From Actinomycetales bacterium (GTDB lineage Bacteria > Actinomycetota > Actinomycetes > Actinomycetales > Actinomycetaceae), in the NCBI GenBank assembly GCA_022838965.1, contig JALHDK010000058.1, positions 1-21,739 on the forward strand: a DNA stretch of 21,739 nt. The letters are read 5' to 3'. Made by a program: the position numbers and the translations under genes. The stretch's first letter is position 1, and every line of letters starts with the position of its first letter. Positions 1-8,490 of this stretch are shown piece after piece. The notes beneath the pieces are model-generated. The model was not told where the DNA came from and did not search any database. It worked only from the letters and a program-made list of their open reading frames with translations.

Positions 1-529
1 TCGCCACGGCGACGGCGTGCGCCACCGGGGTGGACTGCAGCTCGCGCATCGCGCTGAGCCACGCGGCGCCCCCGGCGGCGGCCCAGATCAGGGCGAGGCT
101 GAGGGTCCGCGTCACCGGGCGCCGTCGATGGGGGCCGTAGCGCTCGGCCAGCAGGCCGAGCTCCCGGCGCACCCGCGCCGGCGTGGGGCCCTCGACCTCG
201 CAGAGGAGCGCCGTGTCATCCCGCCAGTCGTTCACCACCCGCAGCCCGACCCACCGGGCGCCGTGTCGCGCGAGCACCTGCGACCACCGCCAGGGCACGT
301 GCTCGTGGTCACCGGCCAGCTCGCCCACGGCGCGCAGGGTGGCGGCAGCGTCGCGCGTCCAGCGGCGCCGGGTGACCCGCCGCCACCCGTCGCCGGAGCG
401 CGCGTGGAGGAGCACCTCGACCGGCTCGCCCAACCGGAGTTCGCCCGCGACGGCGTCGAGCGGACGCGCCTCACCCCCGACGGCGTTCCCGCCGCCGGGG
501 GCCATGGTGGCACCGCCCCGCGCCGGCAT
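1..529 (-). CDS. Hypothetical protein, C-terminus beyond window
   Basis: I do not recognise this protein. The minus-strand frame is open from an ATG at 529 to the window edge, about 176 codons, with no stop. A second in-frame ATG lies at 505. The product is rich in Arg and Trp (for example WRRVTRRRWTRD, then VPWRWSQVLARHGARWVGL) and has a likely membrane segment near the left edge (TLSLALIWAAAGGAAWL). The soluble part therefore seems to come first and the membrane anchor later. I favour the 529 start because a TTGTCC-18-TACCCT promoter ends 7 bases before it, which fits a leaderless mRNA. The gene lies 41 bases downstream of leuA in the same direction, but the promoter suggests at least partly separate expression. 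Coding status is inferred from third-position GC bias and the coherent hydrophobic segment. Confidence 0.65.
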   Translation of the reverse strand, partial: MPARGGATMAPGGGNAVGGEARPLDAVAGELRLGEPVEVLLHARSGDGWRRVTRRRWTRDAAATLRAVGELAGDHEHVPWRWSQVLARHGARWVGLRVVNDWRDDTALLCEVEGPTPARVRRELGLLAERYGPHRRRPVTRTLSLALIWAAAGGAAWLSAMRELQSTPVAHAVAVA

Positions 530-536
530 GCCCTCA

Positions 537-566
537 AGGGTAGGACCGCCCGGGCGCGGTGGACAA
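537..566 (-). promoter_or_regulatory. Candidate leaderless promoter of the left-edge gene
   Basis: Read on the minus strand there is TTGTCC (566-561), an 18-base spacer, and TACCCT (542-537), followed 7 bases later by the ATG at 529. The predicted transcript start falls at or next to the A of the start codon. The -10 hexamer is identical to the one before the leuA leader peptide. This is sequence resemblance only. Confidence 0.45.
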
Positions 567-570
567 CGGG

Positions 571-2325
571 TCAGCGCAGGGCGCGGTTGACCGCCGAGAT
601 GATCGCCTTGAACGAGGCGGTGGTGATGGAGGGGTCGATCCCCACGCCCCAGAGCACCTGCCCGTTCACCTCAGCCTCCACGTAGGCTGCGGCGTGCGCG
701 TCACCACCGGAGGACAGCGCGTGTTCGACGTAGTCGAGCACGTGCACGTCGACGCCGAGCTGGCCGAAGGCCTCAACGAACGCGTCGATGGGACCGTTGC
801 CGGTGGCGGCGAGGACTCGTTCCTGGCCCCGGTCGACCACGGTGACGGTGAGCACCGCCTGCTTGCCCTCGTCCGCCGTCGTGACGGTGGTGCCCCGCAG
901 CTTGAACCGGCCCCACGGAGTCAGGCCGGGCGCCGCGGACGCGGGCAGGTACTCGTCCACGAAGATCTCCCACAGCTTGTCGGCGCTGATCTCGCCACCG
1001 AAGGCGTCGGTGTACCGCTGCACGATGCCGGAGAACTCGATCTGGAGGCGGCGGGGCAGATCGAGGCTGCGGGTCGAGGCCAGCAGGTGGGAGATTCCGC
1101 CCTTGCCGGACTGCGAGTTGATGCGGACGACGGCCTCATAGGTCCGTCCGACGTCGTGCGGGTCGATCGGCAGGTACGGCAGCTCCCACGGCACCGCTTC
1201 CTCGCTGCCGGCCGCCTCGACGAGCCGCTTGCGGTGGGCGAAGCCCTTCTTGATGGCGTCCTGGTGGGAACCGGAGAAGGCGGTGTAGACGAGGTCCCCG
1301 CCGTAGGGGTGGCGCGGGTGGACATCCATCTGCGTGCAGTGTTCCACCGTGCGGCGCACGCGGTCGATGTTCGAGAGGTCCACCTCGGGGTCGACGCCCT
1401 GCGAGTAGAGGTTGAGCGCGAGGGTGATCAGGTCGACGTTGCCGGTGCGCTCCCCCTGGCCGAAAAGGCAGCCCTCGACACGGTCCGCACCGGCGAGCAT
1501 CGCGAGCTCGGCGGACGCGACCGCGGTGCCGCGGTCGTTGTGCGGGTGCACCGACAGGCAGACCCACTCCCGCCGGGAGAGGTTTCGGCTCATCCACTCG
1601 ATCTGGTCGGCGTACACATTGGGGGTGCAGCGCTCCACCGTGGCGGGCAGGTTGAGCACCAGCTCGCGGTCCGGGCCCACCTCCCACGTGTCCATGACCG
1701 CCTCGGCCACCTCGAGCGCGAAATCCAGCTCGGTGTCGACGAAGATCTCCGGCGAGTACTCGTAGCCGAAGACCATGTCATCGGGCAGCACCTTCTCGGC
1801 GTAGGCCATGACCTCGCGGGTTCCGGACACCGCCAGCTCGCGGGTGGCGGCGCGGTCGTTGCGGAACACGACCTCCCGGAACACCGGAGCCGTGGCGTTG
1901 TAGAGGTGGACCGTGGCCCGGGGGGCGCCGATGACGGAGTCGATGGTGCGGTGAATCAGCTCGGGCCGGGACTGGGTGAGCACCGAGATCGTGACATCGG
2001 CCGGGATCGCCTTGTCCTCGATGAGGGCGCGGACGAAGTCGTAGTCGGTCTGCGAGGCGGAGGGGAAGCCGATCTCGATCTCCTTGTACCCCAGGGAGAC
2101 GAGCAGGTCGAACATCTGGCGCTTGCGCGCGGGGTTCATCGGCTCGATGAGGGACTGGTTGCCATCGCGCAGGTCGGTGGACAGCCAGCGGGGGGCGCGC
2201 GTGATGCGGCGGGAGGGCCACTGCCGGTCCGGCAGTGAGACGGGGTTGAGGTCCAGGAACGACCGGTACTTCGACAGCGGCATGCCGGATGGTTGCTGGG
2301 CGCGGATGGGGGCTTGGGTTCTCAC
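571..2325 (-). CDS. leuA: 2-isopropylmalate synthase
   Basis: LeuA condenses acetyl-CoA with 2-ketoisovalerate, the committed step of leucine synthesis in the cytosol. The 584-residue product is the long actinobacterial form. The N-terminal TIM barrel shows LRDGNQ at 52-57 (metal and substrate site), GFPSASQTD at 87-94 and HPHNDRG at 260-266 (metal-binding His pair). GERTGN follows at 291-296. The C-terminal regulatory domain, where leucine inhibits this family, covers roughly 440-584 and ends VWGVGID-type then SAVNRAL, as in relatives. The GTG start at 2325 is supported by an AGGAAG ribosome site 5 bases upstream; an internal ATG at 2283 (MPLSKYR) is a less likely start. Expression is probably controlled by the Leu-codon leader peptide 41 bases upstream. 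No key residue is missing. Confidence 0.97.
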   Translation of the reverse strand: MRTQAPIRAQQPSGMPLSKYRSFLDLNPVSLPDRQWPSRRITRAPRWLSTDLRDGNQSLIEPMNPARKRQMFDLLVSLGYKEIEIGFPSASQTDYDFVRALIEDKAIPADVTISVLTQSRPELIHRTIDSVIGAPRATVHLYNATAPVFREVVFRNDRAATRELAVSGTREVMAYAEKVLPDDMVFGYEYSPEIFVDTELDFALEVAEAVMDTWEVGPDRELVLNLPATVERCTPNVYADQIEWMSRNLSRREWVCLSVHPHNDRGTAVASAELAMLAGADRVEGCLFGQGERTGNVDLITLALNLYSQGVDPEVDLSNIDRVRRTVEHCTQMDVHPRHPYGGDLVYTAFSGSHQDAIKKGFAHRKRLVEAAGSEEAVPWELPYLPIDPHDVGRTYEAVVRINSQSGKGGISHLLASTRSLDLPRRLQIEFSGIVQRYTDAFGGEISADKLWEIFVDEYLPASAAPGLTPWGRFKLRGTTVTTADEGKQAVLTVTVVDRGQERVLAATGNGPIDAFVEAFGQLGVDVHVLDYVEHALSSGGDAHAAAYVEAEVNGQVLWGVGIDPSITTASFKAIISAVNRALR

Positions 2326-2365
2326 GGGTGCTTCCTGTCTGGGTAGCCTTGACGGCCGGCGTGAC

Positions 2366-2437
2366 TCACTCCGCGGCGAGGGGCCGGCCCGATGGGGCCC
2401 CGCCGCGGCGAGGAAGAAGCAGTGCCGCCGCGCACAT
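2366..2437 (-). CDS. leuA leader peptide (attenuator), 23 residues
   Basis: The peptide is MCAAALLLPRRGG followed by APSGRPLAAE and TGA. Residues 6-8 are three consecutive leucines encoded CTG CTT CTT; CTT is unusual in DNA this GC-rich. It ends 40 bases before the leuA start. Consecutive codons for the end-product amino acid just before a strong hairpin is the classical signature of ribosome-mediated attenuation, and attenuation of leuA has been proposed in other actinobacteria. The ATG at 2437 lies exactly 7 bases after the -10 hexamer TACCCT, so translation would be leaderless. The downstream stem overlaps the second half of the coding region. What is seen: the codons, the spacing, the hairpin. 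Inferred: leucine-dependent stalling. Confidence 0.72.
   Translation of the reverse strand: MCAAALLLPRRGGAPSGRPLAAE
2369..2411 (-). promoter_or_regulatory. GC-rich stem-loop in the leuA leader
   Basis: On the minus strand CCGCGGCG then GGGCC pairs with GGCCC and CGCCGCGG, giving about 13 base pairs with one bulge around a short loop. The stem begins a few codons after the Leu codons, so a ribosome stalled there would block its 5' arm. The 3' half contains GGGCCGGCC, which could instead pair with GCCGGCC between the leader stop and leuA. There is no U-run after it, so termination may be Rho-linked, or control may act on translation. Boundaries are approximate. Confidence 0.5.
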
Positions 2438-2443
2438 GCCTGC

Positions 2444-2473
2444 AGGGTACCTCGCCGTCCGCACGAAAGTCAC
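2444..2473 (-). promoter_or_regulatory. leuA leader promoter
   Basis: On the minus strand GTGACT (2473-2468) is followed by an 18-base spacer and TACCCT (2449-2444). The predicted transcription start is the A of the leader-peptide ATG at 2437. Four of six -35 positions match TTGACA and the -10 fits TANNNT. It lies just downstream of the hydrolase stop codon. Confidence 0.55.
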
Positions 2474-2483
2474 ATCGCCGCGC

Positions 2484-4001
2484 TCATGCCGTGAGACCGC
2501 CGAACAGGTCGGGGAACCCGCTCCAGTAGGCGGCGAGCACGAGCAGCAGGAACACCCCGCTGACCGTTCCGCCGGTGGTGAGGGCCGCCGGGAACGAGAG
2601 CCGCACGCCGGCGTCGTGGTCCTCGGTCACCCGGATGAGGGTGCCCGCGAGGAGGAAGGCGGTGGCGAGGGCGAGACCGGACTCCAGCCAGTACACGCCG
2701 AACGTGAACGCGGGGTTGGTGCGGTAGTTGAAGGCGTAGTCGGCCACCTGCCGGATGTAGGCCACGAACACCACCCAGGTTCCGAGCACCCCGAACACGC
2801 TCGCCCCAAGCCACCGGGCCGTACCGGATCCCATGGTTCGCGGCAGGCGCGGCAGTCCCCGGAACCGCCGGACGATCGCCACCACGCCGTAGGATGCCGG
2901 GCCTGCCGCGAGCAGACCGAGGGGCACCACGAACGACCAGACGATGTTGTTCCCGTTCGCGTACCACGCGGGCGCCGGTGGGGGGTCGGCATGGTACGCC
3001 TGCACCGGCTGGTCGCCCGCGATACGTGGCGGAGCGGTCGCGGTCCGCGGAAGGCCCTGGATCCACCGTGCGAGGTCGTCCGCGAAGGAGCCGGCGAGAT
3101 CCTCTCCGATCTTGATCCCGTGGTTCGCTCCCTCGTAGTACCGCACCGTGTACTGGTCGTTGCCCGCCTCGGCGATGTCCGCGATGACCTGCAGGGCGCC
3201 CTGCACGATCGGCATCGCCGCATCCCCGGTCCCGAAGGCCAGCAGCACCGGCTGGGACATGCGCCGCTGGTAGGGCTGCGGATCGAAATCCGCGTACCTC
3301 AGGCGGCCACCGGGGAACTCGGCGCCGAGGGCCCGGGGGATCACCCGGAACAGCGGCGCCGGAACCCGCACGTTGCGCAGGTAGGAGTCGGTGGCGAACG
3401 CGCCCTGGTGGCGTGGCGGCACCACGGGGGCGGAGACGAGCACCACGAACGCGCACCGCGGATCCTCGGCGGCCATGACGGGGGCGATGTACGCCCCCTC
3501 CGACTCCGCGTACAGGCCCACCCGGTCCGGGTCCACCTGCGGCAGGCTGCGCGCCAGTTCGACCGACTTCTGGTAGTCGTGGGCCATGGCCACGTAGTCA
3601 CGCCACGCGGTGGTGTAGGTATCCATCCGCTTGTCCGGGACGATCGTGACCACACCGGAGGACGCGAGCTGCTCGGCCTGCGCTTCGAAGCCGGCGTGGG
3701 TCGCCGTCCCGGCGCCGTGGAGGAAGACCACCGCGGGCAGACCGTGGTCGAGGCCCGCCGGCCGCCGGACCTGGACGGTCACCGTCACGTCCCTCGTCAG
3801 CTCGAGCTGGTGCAGTTCGCTGATGACCTCGTAGGTGCCCACCGGAGTGGTGACGGCGTCGGAGCCGATCGCGGTCGAGGGGGTCTCGCTGGTGATCGCG
3901 GCGGCGACGGGGCGCGGCTTCCAGATGGGGCCCGCGATGGCGCCCACAGCCGAGACGACCAGGGTGATGGCCAGCCCCACGCCGAGGTGCCGAAGTCTCA
4001 C
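2484..4001 (-). CDS. Alpha/beta hydrolase with C-terminal membrane domain
   Basis: This 505-residue protein has three parts. Residues 8-24 form a signal peptide or anchor. Residues about 55-318 are an alpha/beta hydrolase: oxyanion strand HGAG at 95-98, nucleophile elbow YAESEGA with Ser167, Asp260 in FGTGDAAMP, and His294 in GANHG, a complete Ser-Asp-His triad. Residues about 352-495 hold four hydrophobic spans. The catalytic domain is therefore expected outside the membrane, tethered at both ends. The best match in type is dienelactone hydrolase or prolyl-oligopeptidase-like esterases; the substrate is unknown. The GTG start at 4001 sits 7 bases after TAGGAT, a likely leaderless promoter. 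The gene follows era by 45 bases, so it may also be read through from the hrcA chain. The first Gly of the usual GXSXG is Ala, which the family tolerates. Confidence 0.85.
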   Translation of the reverse strand: MRLRHLGVGLAITLVVSAVGAIAGPIWKPRPVAAAITSETPSTAIGSDAVTTPVGTYEVISELHQLELTRDVTVTVQVRRPAGLDHGLPAVVFLHGAGTATHAGFEAQAEQLASSGVVTIVPDKRMDTYTTAWRDYVAMAHDYQKSVELARSLPQVDPDRVGLYAESEGAYIAPVMAAEDPRCAFVVLVSAPVVPPRHQGAFATDSYLRNVRVPAPLFRVIPRALGAEFPGGRLRYADFDPQPYQRRMSQPVLLAFGTGDAAMPIVQGALQVIADIAEAGNDQYTVRYYEGANHGIKIGEDLAGSFADDLARWIQGLPRTATAPPRIAGDQPVQAYHADPPPAPAWYANGNNIVWSFVVPLGLLAAGPASYGVVAIVRRFRGLPRLPRTMGSGTARWLGASVFGVLGTWVVFVAYIRQVADYAFNYRTNPAFTFGVYWLESGLALATAFLLAGTLIRVTEDHDAGVRLSFPAALTTGGTVSGVFLLLVLAAYWSGFPDLFGGLTA

Positions 4002-4007
4002 CGGACC

Positions 4008-4037
4008 ATCCTAGGTTCGCTGGGCGGCGAGCGGTAA
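4008..4037 (-). promoter_or_regulatory. Candidate leaderless promoter of the hydrolase gene
   Basis: On the minus strand TAGGAT (4013-4008) ends 7 bases before the GTG at 4001, so transcription would start on the start codon. A weak -35, TTACCG (4037-4032), lies 18 bases upstream. The AGGA inside the hexamer could otherwise be taken for a ribosome-binding site. It lies in the 45-base gap after era. Confidence 0.45.
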
Positions 4038-4046
4038 TCCGGGCAG

Positions 4047-5009
4047 TCAGAACCCGAGTCGCCCCAGGAGCTTCGGATTCCGCTGCCAGTCCTTCGCGAC
4101 CGTCACGTGGAGCGCGAGGTACACCTTCCGTCCCAGCAGCTGTTCGATCCCGGTGCGGGCCCTGATCCCCACCGCCTTGAGGCGCTCCCCCTTGCGCCCG
4201 ATGACGATGGCCTTCTGGCTCTCGCGCTCCACGTAGAGGGTCGCGTAGATGGCGAGCGTGCCGCCACTGCCGCCGGGCCGCTCGACCATCTCCTCAACGA
4301 CGACGGCGAGCGAGTGGGGCAGCTCGTCCCGGACACCCTCCAGCGCGGCCTCCCGCACGAGTTCGGCGATCCGGACCTCCAGCGGTTCGTCCGTCACCTG
4401 TCCCGCCGGGTACAGCGGCGGCGAGAGCGGCATGAGCCGCAGCAGGACGTCGGTGAGGTCCGCCACCTGGGTGCCGCGCGTCCCGGAGCAGGGGACGACG
4501 GCGGCGAACTCCCCCAGCTCCGCCACCTCCACCAGCTTCTCCGCCAGGGCCGCGCGCGACACCCGGTCGATCTTCGTCACCGCGGCGACGACCGGGGCCC
4601 CGCTGCGGAAGGCGGCACCCACGACGAAGCGGTCGCCGGGCCCCACCCTCTCGTCGGAGGGCAAGCACACCACCACGGCGTCGACGTCGCTGAGCGACTC
4701 ACGCACGACGTCGTTGAGGCGCTCACCCAGGAGCGTCCGGGGCCGGTGCAGCCCGGGGGTGTCGACGAGGACGAGCTGGCCCTCGGGCCGCTGCACGACA
4801 CCGCGCACCGCGTGCCGGGTGGTCTCCGGGCGGTCGGACATGATCGCCACCTTCTCGCCCACCATCGCGTTGGTCAGCGTCGACTTGCCCGCATTCGGGC
4901 GTCCGACGACGGCGACGAAGCCGGCGCGGAAGTCCTCGGGCCAGTCGGCCACCAGGTCCCCGGCGGCGCTCTCGGGCGGGGTCAGCTCGTCATCGCTGGG
5001 AAACGTCAC
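4047..5009 (-). CDS. era: GTPase Era
   Basis: Era is a GTPase that binds the 3' end of 16S rRNA and helps 30S subunit assembly. The 320-residue product has the full set of GTPase motifs: G1 GRPNAGKS at 36-43, the G2 region RPETTRHAVRG at 60-70, G3 DTPG at 83-86, G4 TKID at 145-148, and a G5 of CSGTRG at 174-179 where many relatives have SAxxG. The C-terminal KH domain shows VIGRKGERLKAVG at 269-281 and ends DWQRNPKLLGRLGF. The frame stays open upstream to 5210, but the GTG at 5009 has a GGAGGAGG ribosome site and gives the family length. It overlaps the CBS-protein gene by 20 bases, indicating translational coupling. Confidence 0.96.
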   Translation of the reverse strand: MTFPSDDELTPPESAAGDLVADWPEDFRAGFVAVVGRPNAGKSTLTNAMVGEKVAIMSDRPETTRHAVRGVVQRPEGQLVLVDTPGLHRPRTLLGERLNDVVRESLSDVDAVVVCLPSDERVGPGDRFVVGAAFRSGAPVVAAVTKIDRVSRAALAEKLVEVAELGEFAAVVPCSGTRGTQVADLTDVLLRLMPLSPPLYPAGQVTDEPLEVRIAELVREAALEGVRDELPHSLAVVVEEMVERPGGSGGTLAIYATLYVERESQKAIVIGRKGERLKAVGIRARTGIEQLLGRKVYLALHVTVAKDWQRNPKLLGRLGF

Positions 5010-6285
5010 CGGCCACCTCCTCCTCGGGGGTTCGGGAGACCAGCAGGGTCGCGATCTGGCGGCGGCGTCCCTCGGCCCGCTCCGCCACGAGGTGGATCCC
5101 GAGAATGTCGGCCTCCGAGCCCTCGATGGGGACCTTGCCGAGCGCCTTGGCCAGGAGGCCGCCGGCGGTGTCGACGTCGTCGTCGTCGATCTCCAGGCCG
5201 AACAGGTCACCGAGTTCGTCGACGGCGAGCCGGGCAGGCACCCGGAAGACGCCGCCGCCGAGGTCCTCCACCTCGGGCAGGTCGGCGTCGTGCTCGTCCT
5301 GCAGCTCGCCGACGAGCTCCTCGAGCAGGTCCTCGATGGTCACCAGGCCCGCCACCCCGCCATACTCGTCGATGACGACGGCGATGTGCGAGGACTCCGC
5401 CTGCATCTCGCGCAGCAGGTCGTCCACGAGCTTCATCTCGGGGACCATCTTGACCGGACGCATCACGTCGGCCGCGGTGAGCTCCCGGTCGCTCGTGAGG
5501 CGGGAGGCGCGCAGCGCGTCCTTCAGGTACAGGACCCCGCGGAGGTCGTCGACGCCCTCCCCGATCACCGGCACCCGCGAGAACCCGGAACGGACGAACA
5601 GCGCGATCGCCTTGTCGAGCGGCGTATCCGCCGTAACGGTGATCATGTCGGTGCGCGGCACCATCACCTCGCGGGTGAGCGTCCGTCCCAGCTCGAACAC
5701 GGAGTGCAGCAACGTGCGCTCGTCGTCCTCGATCTGTTCGCTCTCCGAGACCAGTTCGACCATGTCGAGGAGGTCGTCCGCCGCGTCCGGCTCCCCGCCG
5801 CCGTTCGGGGCGCGGGAGCCCAGCCGCCCGCCCAGGCGGACGAGGGGGCCGGCCAGGGTGGTCAGGAGGCCGAGGAGCGGGGCGAGCGCGTGCAGCACCC
5901 GCTCCGGCTCGCGCTGCCCCCGGCCCCGGGGAGAGAGCCCCACGAGCAGGACGATGAGCAGCCCACTCGCCAGCATCGAGGCGAGCACCACCTGCCACCA
6001 GGCGGGCAGCAGGTCGGCGAGCAGGAGGGTGAGGGAGACGGCGGCCAGTACCTCGGCGAGGACGCGGAAGAGAGCCACGCCGGCGATCGCCGCCTGCCGG
6101 TCCGCGACCAGTCGGTCCACCGTGTCCACGTGGGGCCTGCCGAGCTGTCGCAGCTCGGCCACGGCGGCCCGGGTGATCCGTTGCAGGGCCGCCTCGCTCG
6201 AGGACAGCAGTGCCGCGGTCGCGAAGCCCCCGAGCGTGAGGATCCCGAGGAGGACCTCGGGAACCTGGTCGATCATGCCTGTCAT
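4990..6285 (-). CDS. Hemolysin/CorC-like CNNM-CBS membrane protein
   Basis: The 431-residue protein has a DUF21/CNNM membrane domain over about 8-120 (hydrophobic spans near 10-28, 67-90 and 97-117). An acidic helix follows (VSESEQIEDDER, 179-190). Next come two CBS domains, about 205-260 (EVMVPRTDM, FSRVPVIGEG) and 270-325 (DVMRPVKMVPE, HIAVVIDEYGGVAGLVTIEDLLEE). A C-terminal CorC/HlyC domain spans about 340-415. Relatives are linked to magnesium or cobalt efflux, and CBS pairs bind adenine nucleotides; the ion here is not shown. In actinobacteria this gene normally sits between ybeY and era, as here. The ATG at 6285 overlaps the ybeY stop in TGATG, and the 3' end overlaps era, so it is embedded in the operon. 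Confidence 0.92.
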   Translation of the reverse strand: MTGMIDQVPEVLLGILTLGGFATAALLSSSEAALQRITRAAVAELRQLGRPHVDTVDRLVADRQAAIAGVALFRVLAEVLAAVSLTLLLADLLPAWWQVVLASMLASGLLIVLLVGLSPRGRGQREPERVLHALAPLLGLLTTLAGPLVRLGGRLGSRAPNGGGEPDAADDLLDMVELVSESEQIEDDERTLLHSVFELGRTLTREVMVPRTDMITVTADTPLDKAIALFVRSGFSRVPVIGEGVDDLRGVLYLKDALRASRLTSDRELTAADVMRPVKMVPEMKLVDDLLREMQAESSHIAVVIDEYGGVAGLVTIEDLLEELVGELQDEHDADLPEVEDLGGGVFRVPARLAVDELGDLFGLEIDDDDVDTAGGLLAKALGKVPIEGSEADILGIHLVAERAEGRRRQIATLLVSRTPEEEVAGDVSQR

Positions 6286-6733
6286 CAGCGATTCGCGAGG
6301 AAGGTGAGCAGCAGGTGGCGCTGGAGGTCGAACATCTCCTTCTCGTCCTCCGGCTCGGCGTGGTCAAAGCCCAGCAGGTGGAGGATGCCGTGCACGGTGA
6401 GGAGGAGCAGCTCCTCCACCGTGGAGTGGCCCGCCTGACGCGCCTGCTCCGCGGCCACCTCGGGGCAGAGCACGACGTCGCCCAGGATCCCCGGTTCGGG
6501 GCTCTCGCCCTCGCGTCCCGGGCGGAGCTCGTCCATCGGGAAGCTCAGCACGTCGGTGGGCCCGGGCAGGTCCATCCACTTCTCGTGCAGCTCCGCCATG
6601 ACGTCGGGGGTGACGAGGAGGATCGACAACTCGGCCTGGGGATGGACGTGCAGGGTGTCCAGCACGTGCCGGGCCAGCGCGGCGAACTCCTCGCCGTCGA
6701 TCTCGAAGCTGGTCTCGTTGTTGACCTCGGTAC

Positions 6734-6737
<4 letters not shown>
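6285..6737 (-). CDS. ybeY: Endoribonuclease YbeY (rRNA maturation factor)
   Basis: YbeY is a zinc-dependent endoribonuclease involved in 16S rRNA 3'-end maturation and 70S quality control. The 150-residue product carries the diagnostic [11 protein letters not shown] motif with metal ligands His116, His120 and His126, preceded by the family signature [10 protein letters not shown] at 61-70 and [10 protein letters not shown] at 86-95. The frame extends upstream to 6800, but the ATG at 6737 overlaps the phoH stop as ATGA and gives the normal family length; the upstream extension lies inside phoH. It sits between phoH and the CBS gene, the conserved order in actinobacteria, so it is probably co-translated with both. 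Confidence 0.96.
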
Positions 6738-7743
<1,006 letters not shown>

Positions 7744-7747
<4 letters not shown>

Positions 7748-8490
7748 ACGCCCACCCCCCGCCAGCGCCCGACGTCGCGGGCCACGTGGGAGATCGCGAC
7801 GGGCCCAGCCGTCCCGGACCTCATAACGTGGGGTCCGGCCACGACGGCGACCGCGCCCGCCTCGGTCAGGTCGGCGAGCTCCCGCGGCGTGAGGCCGCCC
7901 TCCGGCCCGACCACGACCACGACGCGCCCCGCGACGGGGAGCGCCACCTCGGACAGGACCACGGCCGCCGCTTCATGGAGCACGAGGGCCACCCCGTTCG
8001 CGGCCACGGTGGCCCGCACCAGGCGGGCGAGCCGGGCGGAGTCGTGGAGCGGGAGCAGGACGGGCACCCGGGAGCGGCGCGCCTGTTTGGTCGCAGCACG
8101 GAGCACGGTGGTCCACTTCGCCGCGGCGCGATCCGGGCGGGGCCACTGCGCGATGCTCCGCTCGGCCTGCCATGGAACCACCGTATCCACCCCCACCTCG
8201 GTGGCCATGGCGATCGCGTCCTCGTCCCGGCCTCCCTTGGCGAGAGCCTGGACCAGGACCAGCTCGACGTCGTCGTCCTCCCGCGAGACCGAGGTCACCG
8301 CGATCCGCACGCCGTCGGGGAGCACCTCGGCGACGTTCCCGCGCAGGCGCGTGCCACGCCCGTCCACGACGTCGATGCCGTCCCCCGGGCCGAGGCGCAT
8401 GACGCGGGCGTGATGGCCCTCGGGACCGGTGAGCGTGAATGAGGTGGCGTCGCCGCCGAGGTCCTCCGCCAGGAAGACGGGGTTGGTCAC
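7744..8490 (-). CDS. rsmE: 16S rRNA (uracil1498-N3)-methyltransferase
   Basis: RsmE methylates N3 of U1498 of 16S rRNA using S-adenosylmethionine, acting on assembled 30S subunits. The 248-residue product has the PUA-like N-terminal half ([20 protein letters not shown] at 18-37) and a SPOUT C-terminal half. SPOUT signatures are [16 protein letters not shown] and the knot end [19 protein letters not shown], where relatives usually read LRTx[23 protein letters not shown] corresponds to the family KGdr-type helix. The GTG start at 8490 overlaps the dnaJ stop as GTGA. Placement directly after dnaJ is common in actinobacteria and firmicutes. Confidence 0.93.

Noticed and set aside
559..2238. Long plus-strand open frame opposite leuA
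   Set aside because: It is an antisense shadow of leuA caused by GC-biased third positions; the protein is low complexity and leuA is certain. The same applies to the long plus-strand frames at 2289-4037, 4249-6438, 6836-8413 and 8439-9851.
3490..3515. Inactive hydrolase because the nucleophile elbow lacks the first Gly
   Set aside because: Ala at that position is tolerated in alpha/beta hydrolases, and Asp260 and His294 are both present in good context.
5010..5210. N-terminal extension of era inside the CBS-protein gene
   Set aside because: The extension is Ser/Arg/Thr-rich shadow sequence in another frame of a real gene; the GTG at 5009 has a strong ribosome site and gives the family length.
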